DNA from: an uncultured Wenzhouxiangella sp.
GTDB lineage: Bacteria > Pseudomonadota > Gammaproteobacteria > Xanthomonadales > Wenzhouxiangellaceae
Reading direction: 5' to 3'
NCBI GenBank assembly: GCA_913057255.1
Contig: CAJXNU010000004.1
Coordinates: 1 to 40,330 of the forward strand
DNA length: 40,330 nucleotides
Part shown: in pieces, positions 1 to 10,369 of the stretch
Position numbering within the stretch: position 1 is the stretch's first letter
Layout of the letters: each line of letters begins with the position of its first letter
Position numbers and translations under genes: made by a program
Notes under the pieces: model-generated
Database searches by the model: none
Told to the model about the DNA's origin: nothing
Seen by the model: only the letters and a program-made list of their open reading frames with translations

Positions 1-4
1 ATTT

Positions 5-38
5 GTGACTGGAGTTCAGACGTGTGCTCTTCCGATCT
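5..38 (+). other. Illumina adapter remnant (not genomic)
   Basis: The 34 bases from GTGACTGGAG to CTTCCGATCT match the Illumina index-adapter/Read 2 primer sequence from end to end as I remember it. The four preceding bases (ATTT) could be the tail of a sample index. Genomic sequence therefore starts at 39. The apparent GTG start at 22 and the first five codons of the open frame that follows are encoded by the adapter. Confidence 0.96.
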
Positions 39-1665
39 CATTGCTCGTCTGGATCCCGACGATCCGCTGGATTATCCGCTGATTACTCTACTGGCCGATG
101 TAGTAGATCGCTTAATGGAACAGGTTGCCGATCCACCAAGTGAAGAAGAGCCGGCCGGCCCAGTTGTCACTGAGGTCAGTGTGGAGGAGTATGAGTTAAT
201 TGGTATCGATGGTGCCACTGAAGAAAACATTGATGTTATCAATGATGCAATAAATCAAACCCCTGCGGACGGTACGGGTGTGGATGGCATCGATAAAGTC
301 CAGGAAATTGTCACGTCGGTTACAACGGATCCAGACCCCGAGGCGGTTGCTGACTTGGTGGACCTAGTCAGTTCGCCTGATCCAGCCCAGCCGCCAACGG
401 TCGAGGACTATAAGGATGCTGGCATCTATGGCGTGGTGGACGATCGCATCGTCACAGTCAATGATTTTATTGCCAATGTGCCACCGGGCGATGGCCTGGA
501 TCGCCAGAAAATTCAGGATATTGTAAACATCGTCAACAAAATTGTGGCCACTGCTGATGGGGATGCTGACAATGCTCCAGACCTCGACCAGGCAACGCTT
601 CAAGAACTGGGTCTAGAGGAAATAGAGACACCCGCCGAAGTTGACTTGATCAATGACATCATCTCGCGCATCGATCTGGCCGATTCGATTGATTATTCGC
701 TGATTAGTGAATTGGCGGATGTCGTGAATCGATTAACGGATCTGGCGGGTAACCAACCAGGAGACGGTGAGCCTTCCAGCCCGGATTTGCCAGCCATTTC
801 GCCGGACGATTACGAGCTCATCGGCATTGATGGAGTGACTGAAGACAATGTGAATGATGTGAACCAAGCCGTTGCTGAAACACCAGCAGATGGCACCGGC
901 GTGGATAGCATAGATAAAGTCCAAGAAGTTGTGACTGTGGTCACAACGGAGCCAGACCCGCAAGCTGTAGATGACCTAGTGAGTTCTGTCACCACGCCCG
1001 ATCCAGTGGATCCGCCGACGGCATCAGAATATCAAGCAGCCGGTATTTACGGTGTGCTGGATGATCGTGTGGAGTCTCTTAATGGCCTGTTGAATGATCT
1101 GCCACCGAGCTCAATCACGAGCCGAGAAGACATTCAGGCGGTGGTTAATATCATTAATGCGCTGATTTCAGCCGCCGATGGTAACCCAGAAACCATTCCT
1201 AACTTATCTTTAGAGCAGTTTGAGAGGCTGGGCCTAGATCAATGGCTAAGCGATTCAATGCGTCAGCAGTTCTTTAATACATCGTTGGGATCACAATCTG
1301 TTGGAGTGGCTTCGGAACTGGGCTCGCTTCAAGAAATTGCTTCTGTGGTAGATGCGCTGTTCCAAGCGGTGGAAACGGCGATTGTTCCAGAGCTGACGCC
1401 AGAAGATTATCAGCTCATCGGTATTGATGGTCTGGGCGAGAACAATGTGTCCATTGTGAATCAGGCCATTGCAGACGGAGAAGTCGATCTTAGTAGCTTG
1501 GCTACAGTGCAGTCAGGAGTTGATGACATCTTGCTGAAGGTCAGCATCCCAGTGCCTGTTCCAGTGAATCAGGCTGCAGCACTCGAGCTGTTGGTTTGGC
1601 TGATGTGGATGATGGGTCTTTGGCTGATTGCCAGAGATTCTCGTCGCCGACAGTCGATCAAGTAG
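39..1665 (+). CDS. Acidic repetitive surface-type protein with C-terminal anchor, 5' truncated
   Basis: Function unknown. About 540 genomic codons survive and the true start is lost beyond the contig end. The protein is very rich in Asp, Glu, Val and Ile and is built from units of about 70 residues. These begin with motifs such as YELIGIDGVTEDN or YQAAGIYGVLDDR and end in helix-like stretches such as IQAVVNIINALI. Three such units form a 207-residue super-repeat present almost twice, and a third YQLIGIDG unit follows near the end. The style resembles repeats in large exported proteins of marine gammaproteobacteria. The last ~35 residues consist of a Pro-Val run (IPVPVPVN), a hydrophobic segment (LELLVWLMWMMGLWLIA) and a basic tail (RDSRRRQSIK). 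That is the three-part layout of C-terminal sorting signals of the IPTL-/PEP-CTERM type, so a cell-envelope or surface location is inferred. Confidence 0.8.
40..1281 (+). repeat. 207-residue (621-bp) tandem super-repeat in the surface protein
   Basis: Unit one (about 40-660) and unit two (about 661-1281) encode the same order of motifs at a constant offset of 207 residues: IARLD.../ISRID..., YELIGIDGATEEN/YELIGIDGVTEDN, GIYGVVDDR/GIYGVLDDR, and LQELGLEE/FERLGLDQ. The DNA copies have diverged considerably at codon level, so the duplication is old. Confidence 0.8.
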
Positions 1666-1705
1666 CGACTGTTTGCTGAGCTGAGGAGTTTTTGTTGTTA
1701 AATGA

Positions 1706-1781
<76 letters not shown>

Positions 1782-1823
1782 CTCATTGACTTGACTAGGC
1801 CTGACTGGCGTAGGCAAGCGACT

Positions 1824-1851
1824 ATTCTACCATGATCCATGGCGCCGTCTA
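1824..1851 (-). promoter_or_regulatory. Possible sigma-70 promoter of tRNA-Phe
   Basis: On the minus strand a TAGACG -35-like hexamer and a TAGAAT -10 hexamer are 16 bp apart, about 40 bp before the tRNA 5' end. A GC-rich stretch follows the -10, as is common for stable-RNA promoters. The match is moderate. Confidence 0.4.
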
Positions 1852-1923
1852 GGGCCAGATCCCACAAATCCTCTGCTGAAGCCTTTCGATTGTCACCTTC
1901 AGATCATCAGTGCGGGAGGCAGC

Positions 1924-3357
1924 CTATTCAGATGTCGCTGGCGGTTGGATCGTGAGTTTCACTGCGGTGCCGGGAGTATTGGGTTCAATGGATAGCTCGC
2001 CACCGAGCTCCGCCGCTCTTTTTTTCATGTTCGCTAAGCCACGACCCGCTCGGAGCGGTTCTCCAAACCCCACGCCATCATCAATCACTTCAATATGCAG
2101 ATACCGATGTGGATCGCAGCGCGCGCCAATAGAAATATTGTTGGCGTTGGCATGCCGAAGAGCGTTGGTCAGGGCCTCTTGAATGATTCGCATGACCTGA
2201 ACTTGCTGGCGGCTTGAGAAGGCAGGACATCGCTCCAACGCAACATCCCAATGAATGGCAATGCCGGTGGCCTGTAATCGCTGCCGCGTCCGGTGTCGAA
2301 AGTTGGCCAATGCTTGATTCAGGCTAGAGCCCGTGATCTCTAAAGTGTCCGCCAGTAAATGAAGGTCCGCGAGGCATTGATCCAGCAATTCAGATAAGGC
2401 GTTTTGATCCAACGTTCCATGTTCAAGCGCCTGCTTGGCGATGATTAACTGCGAACCAAAGCCATCGTGCATATCTTGTAACAAAGCCTCACGCTCTTGG
2501 AGCCGTGACTGCCTCGCCGTACTTTGTAAGAGCTCCTCCTGCATGGCTTTTGCAGAAGCCTCGGCTTTTTTCTGTCGGCTGAGATCCATTAAGACACCTT
2601 CCCAGACCACGGTGCCATCGTCGAGCTCGCGCGGGATGGATTCTGCGCTGATCCACCGGACTTCACCATCGACAATCACGCGAGTCTCGCCATAAAACGG
2701 CACTCTTTCAGCAAACGTTTTGGCATTGAGTGCCACCCACTCATCGTAGTCATCAGGATGTACGCAGGCGAAACCTTTCAGAGGGTCGGATTCGGCCTCT
2801 TCGCGGCTCAGTCCAGTCAGTTCGAGAAAGCGAGTGCTCATAAACCGAAAGTTGGCCAGATCAGCACCGGGCTCTAACACCATGGTGTAGGTTCCAACCG
2901 GGATATTTTCAGTCAGCAAATAGGCTTCTTCCTTCAGGCGCTGTTCCGCAGATTCCAAGGCGCGTTCGGTCGAGCGCTGCTCTGTCTTATCCTGAAAGGC
3001 AGAAATCACAAGGCCATGCGTGACGGTGGGGTGAACCACCAGCTGACGATCTTGGCCCCACCGGTCAATCAAAAGAAATTCTTTTGGCTTGGCTGGCGCG
3101 CCTTGCTGTATGGCCTGCGTCAGCGCCTCAGTCCACCAAGCCATGGCCTCCAGTCGGGAAGGGCCCTTCGGCAATGCAAGCCTTGCGAATTCATCGAGAT
3201 TGGGGAGATCTTCTAGCGTGTAGCCAAACGCCTCTGTTAAAGCTCGATTGACAAAGAACACCTCACCACTTTTCTCCAAACTGGCAATGGAGATGGGTAT
3301 TGGAAGCTCAGAAAATAAATCAATGTAGGTGGCCACCCACTGCTTATGATCTGTCAT
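1924..3357 (-). CDS. PAS-domain sensor histidine kinase, NarX/LiaS type, orphan
   Basis: A 477-residue two-component sensor kinase with no signal peptide or membrane span, so cytoplasmic. An N-terminal PAS domain (about residues 10-120, with FFVNRALTEAFGY) is followed by a second PAS/PAC domain (about 140-265, ending GVLMDLSRQKKAE). A coiled linker leads to a HisKA_3 dimerisation region in which EALLQDMHDGFGSQL carries the expected phospho-acceptor His297. The C-terminal HATPase domain has an N box (EALTNALRHA, about 394), G1 (DDGVGFG, about 426) and G2 (GRGLANM, about 438). NarX-type kinases normally pair with a LuxR-type response regulator. None is adjacent, so the partner must be elsewhere and the signal is unknown. 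The ATG at 3357 has a GGGGTGA ribosome binding site upstream. Confidence 0.9.
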   Translation of the reverse strand: MTDHKQWVATYIDLFSELPIPISIASLEKSGEVFFVNRALTEAFGYTLEDLPNLDEFARLALPKGPSRLEAMAWWTEALTQAIQQGAPAKPKEFLLIDRWGQDRQLVVHPTVTHGLVISAFQDKTEQRSTERALESAEQRLKEEAYLLTENIPVGTYTMVLEPGADLANFRFMSTRFLELTGLSREEAESDPLKGFACVHPDDYDEWVALNAKTFAERVPFYGETRVIVDGEVRWISAESIPRELDDGTVVWEGVLMDLSRQKKAEASAKAMQEELLQSTARQSRLQEREALLQDMHDGFGSQLIIAKQALEHGTLDQNALSELLDQCLADLHLLADTLEITGSSLNQALANFRHRTRQRLQATGIAIHWDVALERCPAFSSRQQVQVMRIIQEALTNALRHANANNISIGARCDPHRYLHIEVIDDGVGFGEPLRAGRGLANMKKRAAELGGELSIEPNTPGTAVKLTIQPPATSE

Positions 3358-3495
3358 TGAATATTCACCCCATGACTGGATAATCTATACGTGACTCAAT
3401 CCAAGCATGATTGTTTATGATCACGACCACTGGGATGACATGATAAACCTTACGGGGTCTGGATTGGAGAATACTGTAGGGCAGGGAGTGTGCGC

Positions 3496-3906
3496 ATGTT
3501 CTTTCAACAAATCAAGGCTTTGCTCGTTGTATCTTGCTTGCTGGTATTGACCGCCTGCGCGGTGTCGCCGCGATCACAATCCATTGCAGATGATTCAGCG
3601 GATCCATTGGCCTCTTCTTTGGAGAGAGTCCGTTACAGCGAGCTCTCCGCCTGGTCTTTGCTGGCGGATGGGAGCTTATGGATTGAGCTGAACAATCCGA
3701 TTCGCACCTATCGGTTGGCGCTTCGGCCCTCATGCACTTTTGCTCTCAGAGAGGCGCTCACCATCGGTTTCAATGGGATGAGTCCTGACTTCATCGCTTT
3801 GGGTGACCGAGTGATCGTCGGTCGCAATCAATGCGAAATTGTGGGGATCTATGAGACAGACGACGAGCGCGCTACACGGGCCGCGGTGGAAAAAGCGCTA
3901 AATTAG
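3496..3906 (+). CDS. DUF6491-like lipoprotein
   Basis: A 136-residue predicted lipoprotein. The hydrophobic N-terminus (KALLVVSCLLVLTAC) ends in a lipobox, LTAC, for diacylglyceryl modification. The mature part keeps the DUF6491 pattern as I know it: WSLLADGSLWIELN, then YRLALRPSCTFAL, a GDRVIVGRNQCEIVGI core and two conserved cysteines that could form a disulphide. The function of this family is unknown; periplasmic location is inferred. I chose the ATG at 3496 because an AGGGAG ribosome binding site lies 7 bases upstream, whereas the GTG at 3490 would touch it. It runs convergent to yggX with 11 bp between the stops. Confidence 0.75.
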   Translation: MFFQQIKALLVVSCLLVLTACAVSPRSQSIADDSADPLASSLERVRYSELSAWSLLADGSLWIELNNPIRTYRLALRPSCTFALREALTIGFNGMSPDFIALGDRVIVGRNQCEIVGIYETDDERATRAAVEKALN

Positions 3907-3917
3907 GTCAGGTCAAG

Positions 3918-4193
3918 TCAGGTGGTTTCAGGTGGGACATAGCCCACCGCCTGGTCTACTTCGCCACCAAACAAGAAAGCCTCTGCCTGCTCAATTAAGT
4001 ACTTGCGATGTTCTGGGTCAATGGGGCTTAGGCGGTTTTCATTGATCAACATGGTTTGATGCGCCAGCCACTGCTGCCAGGCTTCTTGACTGATTTCATT
4101 GAGAATGCGCTCCCCCAATGGCCCAGGCAGAGGCGCTCTTTTTAATCGAGTGCCGATTTGGCCGAGATACTGACAATGAACAGTTCCACTCAT
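3918..4193 (-). CDS. yggX: YggX-family probable Fe(II)-trafficking protein
   Basis: A 91-residue member of the YggX family, small cytoplasmic proteins linked to protection of iron-sulphur clusters from oxidation. Family features are MSGTVHCQYLG with the conserved Cys7, GPLGERILNEISQEAWQQW, the LINENRLSPIDPEHRKYL block and a C-terminal FLFGGEV. Length is typical. The start ATG overlaps the mutY stop in an ATGA, so the two are translationally coupled. The mutY-yggX pairing is classical in gammaproteobacteria and fits, since MutY itself carries an iron-sulphur cluster. Confidence 0.96.
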   Translation of the reverse strand: MSGTVHCQYLGQIGTRLKRAPLPGPLGERILNEISQEAWQQWLAHQTMLINENRLSPIDPEHRKYLIEQAEAFLFGGEVDQAVGYVPPETT

Positions 4194-5245
4194 GTGTCTA
4201 TTCTATCAAGAGCTTGACGGCAGAGCTCTGTAATCACCATCTCAATGGGTCTGGGGAGGCCAAGCATCAATGCTTTTTCAGGAGTCAACCAAGTCCACTC
4301 GCTGGCCGAGCTCCCATTGGCCGCTGCTGACTTTTCATCCACTAGGCAATGCTCAAAAGACAAGTGCAAGCGTCTGTGGGTGAGTAGATGCATCATGGGC
4401 TCAAGGTCCGGTCCTAAATCTTTGGTGACTCTAAAGCCACCCAGTGTCTGGGGTAAGCACCACAGGCCACCCCAAATGCCGTCTTCTTTGCGTCGCTCAA
4501 GCAAGAGCTCGTCTTTTTTGTTGCGGAGAATAAAAAAGTGCAGGGCCACGTCCAATTTTTCCCGCTTGGGCCTTGGGGTGGGCAGCTCATGCGTCCGGCC
4601 CAGCAACCTGGCTTGGCAGTCTTGATTCACTGGGCAATCGGTGCAATTGGGCCGGCTGCGACGGCACACCGTGGCACCAAGATCCATGATCGCTTGTGTG
4701 TAATCTCTCGCTGAGTCTTCGGGTGTGAGCCGATCGGCAGCGGCCCAAAGCGCTTTTTGCACCGAGGCTTTCCCCGCATAACCCTCAATCAGTTCATGCC
4801 GTGCCAACACCCTTTTGACATTGCCATCGAGAATGACGGCGCGTCGATTGTGTGCTTGGGCCACGATGGCATGAGCCGTCGAACGACCGATGCCGGGGAG
4901 TGCCTCAAGTTGACTGGGATCATCGGGTAGATGTCCCTTGTGCTCGAGCAGGCATTGTTTTGCGCACGCATGCAGGTTTCTAGCGCGTGCGTAATAACCT
5001 AATCCAGACCAGTGAGCCAGGACTTCATCTAAGTCTGCTCTGGCCAAGGTCTTGAGGTCTGGAAATCTCGCCATGAATCGATTGAAATAATCGATGACGG
5101 TGCTCACTTGGGTTTGCTGCAACATAATTTCTGAGACCCAAACCCGGTAGGGTGAGCGGTCGTGCTGCCAGGGAAGGTCATGCCGTCCTGATGATTGCCA
5201 CCAATTCAGAATTCGCGTTGCAAACGGGGCGATCGGTTCAGTCAA
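4190..5245 (-). CDS. mutY: A/G-specific adenine DNA glycosylase MutY
   Basis: MutY removes adenine mispaired with 8-oxoguanine. The product has the helix-hairpin-helix glycosylase core with SEIMLQQTQVS (catalytic Glu), LPGIGRSTAHAI and LDGNVKRVLARHE (catalytic Asp). The 4Fe-4S ligands form a C-x6-C-x2-C-x5-C pattern (CRRSRPNCTDCPVNQDC). A C-terminal NUDIX-like domain (about residues 220-345) reads out 8-oxoguanine. I placed the start at a TTG (5245), giving 351 residues, the length of E. coli MutY with the N-terminus aligned (TEPIAPFATRILNWW against the family's QFS..VL.WY). Longer starts at 5332, 5329 or 5323 would overlap ftsY by about 70-80 bases. It follows ftsY by 7 bp and overlaps yggX. 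Confidence 0.96.
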   Translation of the reverse strand: MTEPIAPFATRILNWWQSSGRHDLPWQHDRSPYRVWVSEIMLQQTQVSTVIDYFNRFMARFPDLKTLARADLDEVLAHWSGLGYYARARNLHACAKQCLLEHKGHLPDDPSQLEALPGIGRSTAHAIVAQAHNRRAVILDGNVKRVLARHELIEGYAGKASVQKALWAAADRLTPEDSARDYTQAIMDLGATVCRRSRPNCTDCPVNQDCQARLLGRTHELPTPRPKREKLDVALHFFILRNKKDELLLERRKEDGIWGGLWCLPQTLGGFRVTKDLGPDLEPMMHLLTHRRLHLSFEHCLVDEKSAAANGSSASEWTWLTPEKALMLGLPRPIEMVITELCRQALDRIDT

Positions 5246-5252
5246 CGGGGCA

Positions 5253-6245
5253 TCAAGCCTCTTCGACAGGGAGTATGGCGTGGACAAACGTGCCCGCGTC
5301 AAAGGGTCGTAAGTCTTTGGCACTCTCACCAACGCCGATGAACCGAATCGGCAAGTTCAACTCTGAGGCCAAAGCAAACAAGACGCCACCACGGGCTGTG
5401 CCATCGAGTTTGGTCACCACTAGGCCTGTCAGTGAAGTGGCAGCATTAAATTCCTTGGCCTGCGCCAAGGCATTCTGGCCGGTGCCTGCATCGACCACCA
5501 GCAAGGTTTCATGTGGCGCACTCGGGTCAATCTTTTGCATCACCCGAGCCACTTTCTTGAGCTCTTGCATTAAATGATCTTGGGTATGCAGACGACCCGC
5601 GGTGTCACAAATCAATACATCCACACCACGGGCCGTGGCGGAGTGAATGGCATCATAGATCACCGCTGCAGAGTCGGCACCAGAGGCCTGTGCGATTACA
5701 GGGACGTCGTTTTGCTCGCCCCAGGCCTTGAGTTGGTCCACAGCCGCGGCTCGGAAGGTGTCACCGGCTGCAAGCATCACGCTCAATCCTTCATCGATGT
5801 AGCGTTTGGCCAACTTACCAATCGTTGTGGTCTTACCCACGCCATTGACGCCTACCATCAAGATGACAAATGGTTTTTTATCCCGATCAATACTCAAAAA
5901 TTGCTCTGCAGGCTCGATCAGGGCATAGAGCTCAGCTTGTACGGCAGGGAGCAACTGATCGGGGTGTTCAATGATGCGCTGATCGACGGCGTTCTTTAGC
6001 TGCGAGATGATGCGTTCGGTGGCCGTGACGCCCATATCGGCCATTAAAAGCGTGGTTTCGATTTCTTCAATGAGAACTTCATCGATTTGGGTGGCTTGGT
6101 TGAGCAAATCAAATAGATGCGATAGGCTCGATCGGGTGCGCTTGAGCCGAGATTCTAGGGGGTCTAGCCCACTTTGCTCGATGGGGCGGAGAGTGGTCGA
6201 TTCCACCCCTTGCCCTGATTTTTTGCGCCGAAAGATTGAAAACAT
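5253..6245 (-). CDS. ftsY: Signal recognition particle receptor FtsY
   Basis: The SRP-receptor GTPase that delivers ribosome-nascent-chain complexes to the Sec translocon at the inner membrane. It has 330 residues from the ATG at 6245. The basic amphipathic start MFSIFRRKK can bind membrane directly, and there is only a very short acidic A region. The NG domain has the four-helix N part (LLMADMGVTATERII), P-loop GVNGVGKTTTIGKLA, DTFRAAAVDQL, DTAGRLH and TKLDGTARGG. An in-frame start further upstream (6308) would run into rsmD on the other strand and adds residues foreign to the family. It is first in the ftsY-mutY-yggX run and divergent from rsmD with only 36 bp between. Confidence 0.97.
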   Translation of the reverse strand: MFSIFRRKKSGQGVESTTLRPIEQSGLDPLESRLKRTRSSLSHLFDLLNQATQIDEVLIEEIETTLLMADMGVTATERIISQLKNAVDQRIIEHPDQLLPAVQAELYALIEPAEQFLSIDRDKKPFVILMVGVNGVGKTTTIGKLAKRYIDEGLSVMLAAGDTFRAAAVDQLKAWGEQNDVPVIAQASGADSAAVIYDAIHSATARGVDVLICDTAGRLHTQDHLMQELKKVARVMQKIDPSAPHETLLVVDAGTGQNALAQAKEFNAATSLTGLVVTKLDGTARGGVLFALASELNLPIRFIGVGESAKDLRPFDAGTFVHAILPVEEA

Positions 6246-6281
6246 GGCCACAATCCAAATAAACGCTATCCTATCATTTCC

Positions 6282-6863
6282 ATGAGCCATAAAAAGCATA
6301 CAAACCAAGTCAGGATCATTGCCGGTGAGTGGCGCGGACGTCGTTTGCCAGTGATTGAAGCGCCCGGGTTAAGGCCCACCGGTGATCGGGTGCGGGAGAC
6401 GCTATTTAACTGGCTTGGACCCCACGTGATCGGCGCCCGATGTTTGGATCTATTTGCAGGGTCTGGCGCTTTGGGTCTAGAGTCCCTGTCTCGGGGCGCG
6501 GCATCGGTGATATTTGTGGAAAAATCTCAGGCCGTGTTGGATGGCCTCATTGAGGCCACTCGAGCTTGGCCGGGGATCGACAAAGCCGAGTTTGTGTGTG
6601 CCGATGCCAATGATTGGCTGATGCACGCGCATGCACCTTTTGATCTGGTGTTTCTAGACCCCCCATTTGAGAGCACGTGCATTGGCCAGTGGTGTCGTGC
6701 CTTAGTTCAGCAGGGTTTGGTTCGTGACGGTGGCCGCATTTATTTGGAGTCTGCCAAAGGGCAGGGCCTGAGTGAGGAGGCGCTGGATCCATCGCTGAGC
6801 ATGGAGCGACAGAAAGTGATCGGTCAGGTCGAGATTTCGCTGGTGCGTTATCATAGTGGCTGA
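6282..6863 (+). CDS. rsmD: 16S rRNA (guanine966-N2)-methyltransferase RsmD
   Basis: A SAM-dependent methyltransferase that makes m2G966 in 16S rRNA. The 193-residue protein opens with VRIIAGEWRGRRLPV and GLRPTGDRVRETLFNWL, both family signatures. It has SAM motif I (DLFAGSGALGLESLSRGA) and the catalytic DLVFLDPPF (an N/D-PPF-type motif). It starts at ATG 6282 and I see no clear ribosome binding site. TATCCT and TATCAT hexamers lie within 15 bp upstream, so a very short leader is possible. It is followed by coaD 28 bp downstream, the usual rsmD-coaD order. Confidence 0.97.
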   Translation: MSHKKHTNQVRIIAGEWRGRRLPVIEAPGLRPTGDRVRETLFNWLGPHVIGARCLDLFAGSGALGLESLSRGAASVIFVEKSQAVLDGLIEATRAWPGIDKAEFVCADANDWLMHAHAPFDLVFLDPPFESTCIGQWCRALVQQGLVRDGGRIYLESAKGQGLSEEALDPSLSMERQKVIGQVEISLVRYHSG

Positions 6864-6870
6864 CGGTTAG

Positions 6871-9086
<2,216 letters not shown>

Positions 9087-9114
9087 AGCCCCCTAGCTCA
9101 CCTTTCCTAGATGA

Positions 9115-9141
9115 GGTGGCGAGACTTTCAGCCTCGCCACC
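9115..9141. terminator. Hairpin between convergent ggt and thiolase genes
   Basis: A perfect 9-bp inverted repeat, GGTGGCGAG and CTCGCCACC, encloses a 9-base loop midway between two convergent genes. That position suits a bidirectional terminator. There is no strong T tract on either side (only TTTT about 10 bp beyond on the plus strand), so intrinsic termination is likely but not certain. Confidence 0.55.
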
Positions 9142-9166
9142 CAGCCTAAGACGATTTTCTCAAAGA

Positions 9167-10348
9167 CTATAAACGCTCAAAAATACCCGCGGCACCCATG
9201 CCGGTGCCAATACACATGGTGACCATGCCATAGCGGTCTCCGGTGCGTTTCATTCCGTGGAGCAGTTTGGCACCTAAAATGGCGCCTGTGGCGCCCAGTG
9301 GATGTCCTAAGGCGATGGCGCCACCAAGTGGGTTGACTCGCTCAGGGTCAATCTCTAGCTGCCTAATGACGGCCAGAGACTGTGCAGCGAATGCTTCGTT
9401 GAGCTCGATCCAATCCAAATCACTTTGGGCGATGCCGGTTTGTTTGAGTACCTTAGGAATGGCTTCAATGGGACCAATCCCCATGATTTCTGGCGGGACA
9501 CCGGCGACAGAAAAGCCTCTAAAGACGCCTAAGGGCTCAACGCCGAGTTCTTTGACAACGCGCTCTGAGACCAAAATCAGTGCCGCCGCGCCATCGGACA
9601 TCTGCGAGCTGTTGCCGGCGGTGACCGAGCCCTTGGCATTGAACACCGGTCTGAGTTTGGCCAGTGCTTCAAGTGTGGTGTCGCGTCTTGGTCCCTCATC
9701 GTGGGCGACCACCGTGTCTTTGGCTTTGATTTCGCCACTGGTAAAGTCAGGCCGGTGCGAGGTGACTGTCACTGGACGCACTTCTGGGAAAAGGCCCTGA
9801 TCAATGGCGGCCAAGGCCTTTTGGTGTGAGGCATAGGCAAAGGCATCTTGGTCTTCACGACTGATGTTCCATTGTTGGGCGACATTTTCGGCCGTGATGC
9901 CCATGCCATAGGCAATGCCCACATTGTCATCCTCGAAGACTTTTGGATTCATGGCCACTTTGTGACCCATCATGGGCACCATGGTCATGGTCTCTGTGCC
10001 TGCAGCGATCATGACATCGGCATCCCCTGTGCGAATTCGATCCGCGGCCATGGCGATGGTCTGTAGGCCCGATGAGCAAAAACGGTTGACGGTGACACCC
10101 GGCACGGTCTCTGGTAATCCGGCCAAGAGTGCGCCAATGCGGGCGACATTCATGCCTTGTTCCGCCTCTGGCATTGCACAGCCAACAATCACGTCTTCGA
10201 TGCGAGCGGGGTCTAGGCCGGGCACTTCTTTGAGTGCTTCTTTTAGTGCATGGGCCAGCAAATCATCGGGTCGATAATTGCGAAAGCCACCTTTGAAGGC
10301 ACGCCCGACGGGGGTACGAACGGCAGAAATTATGTATGCATCACTCAT
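9167..10348 (-). CDS. fadA: Acetyl-CoA C-acyltransferase (3-ketoacyl-CoA thiolase)
   Basis: Last step of beta-oxidation: thiolysis of 3-ketoacyl-CoA to acetyl-CoA and a shortened acyl-CoA. The 393-residue protein has all thiolase landmarks. Nucleophile Cys91 is in NRFCSSGLQ, His349 in ALGHPLGATGA, and the second cysteine, Cys379, in MCIGTGMGAAGIFE. The family often has GGGQG at that last position; here it is CIGTG, as in biosynthetic and several FadA/FadI enzymes. It is the final gene of the tetR-fadE-fadN-fadA operon, 21 bp behind the hydroxyacyl-CoA dehydrogenase. AAAGGA precedes the ATG. FadA- and FadI-type thiolases cannot be told apart by eye; its pairing with a FadN-type partner favours the name fadA. 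Confidence 0.95.
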   Translation of the reverse strand: MSDAYIISAVRTPVGRAFKGGFRNYRPDDLLAHALKEALKEVPGLDPARIEDVIVGCAMPEAEQGMNVARIGALLAGLPETVPGVTVNRFCSSGLQTIAMAADRIRTGDADVMIAAGTETMTMVPMMGHKVAMNPKVFEDDNVGIAYGMGITAENVAQQWNISREDQDAFAYASHQKALAAIDQGLFPEVRPVTVTSHRPDFTSGEIKAKDTVVAHDEGPRRDTTLEALAKLRPVFNAKGSVTAGNSSQMSDGAAALILVSERVVKELGVEPLGVFRGFSVAGVPPEIMGIGPIEAIPKVLKQTGIAQSDLDWIELNEAFAAQSLAVIRQLEIDPERVNPLGGAIALGHPLGATGAILGAKLLHGMKRTGDRYGMVTMCIGTGMGAAGIFERL

Positions 10349-10369
10349 TGTTGTTGAGTCCTTTGAACT

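Noticed and set aside
3905-3935. Short TCAGGT direct repeats at the lipoprotein/yggX junction
   Set aside because: Three to four copies of a 6-base word, partly inside the yggX coding end; no hairpin or wider repeat, so no function is claimed.
5246-5332. Longer mutY start inside ftsY
   Set aside because: It would overlap ftsY by about 70-80 bp and add about 30 residues absent from the family; the TTG at 5245 gives the usual length.
9848-10277. Long open frames opposite the thiolase and other minus-strand genes
   Set aside because: They lie antisense to clearly recognised proteins, have no family motifs and mirror the codon pattern of the real gene.
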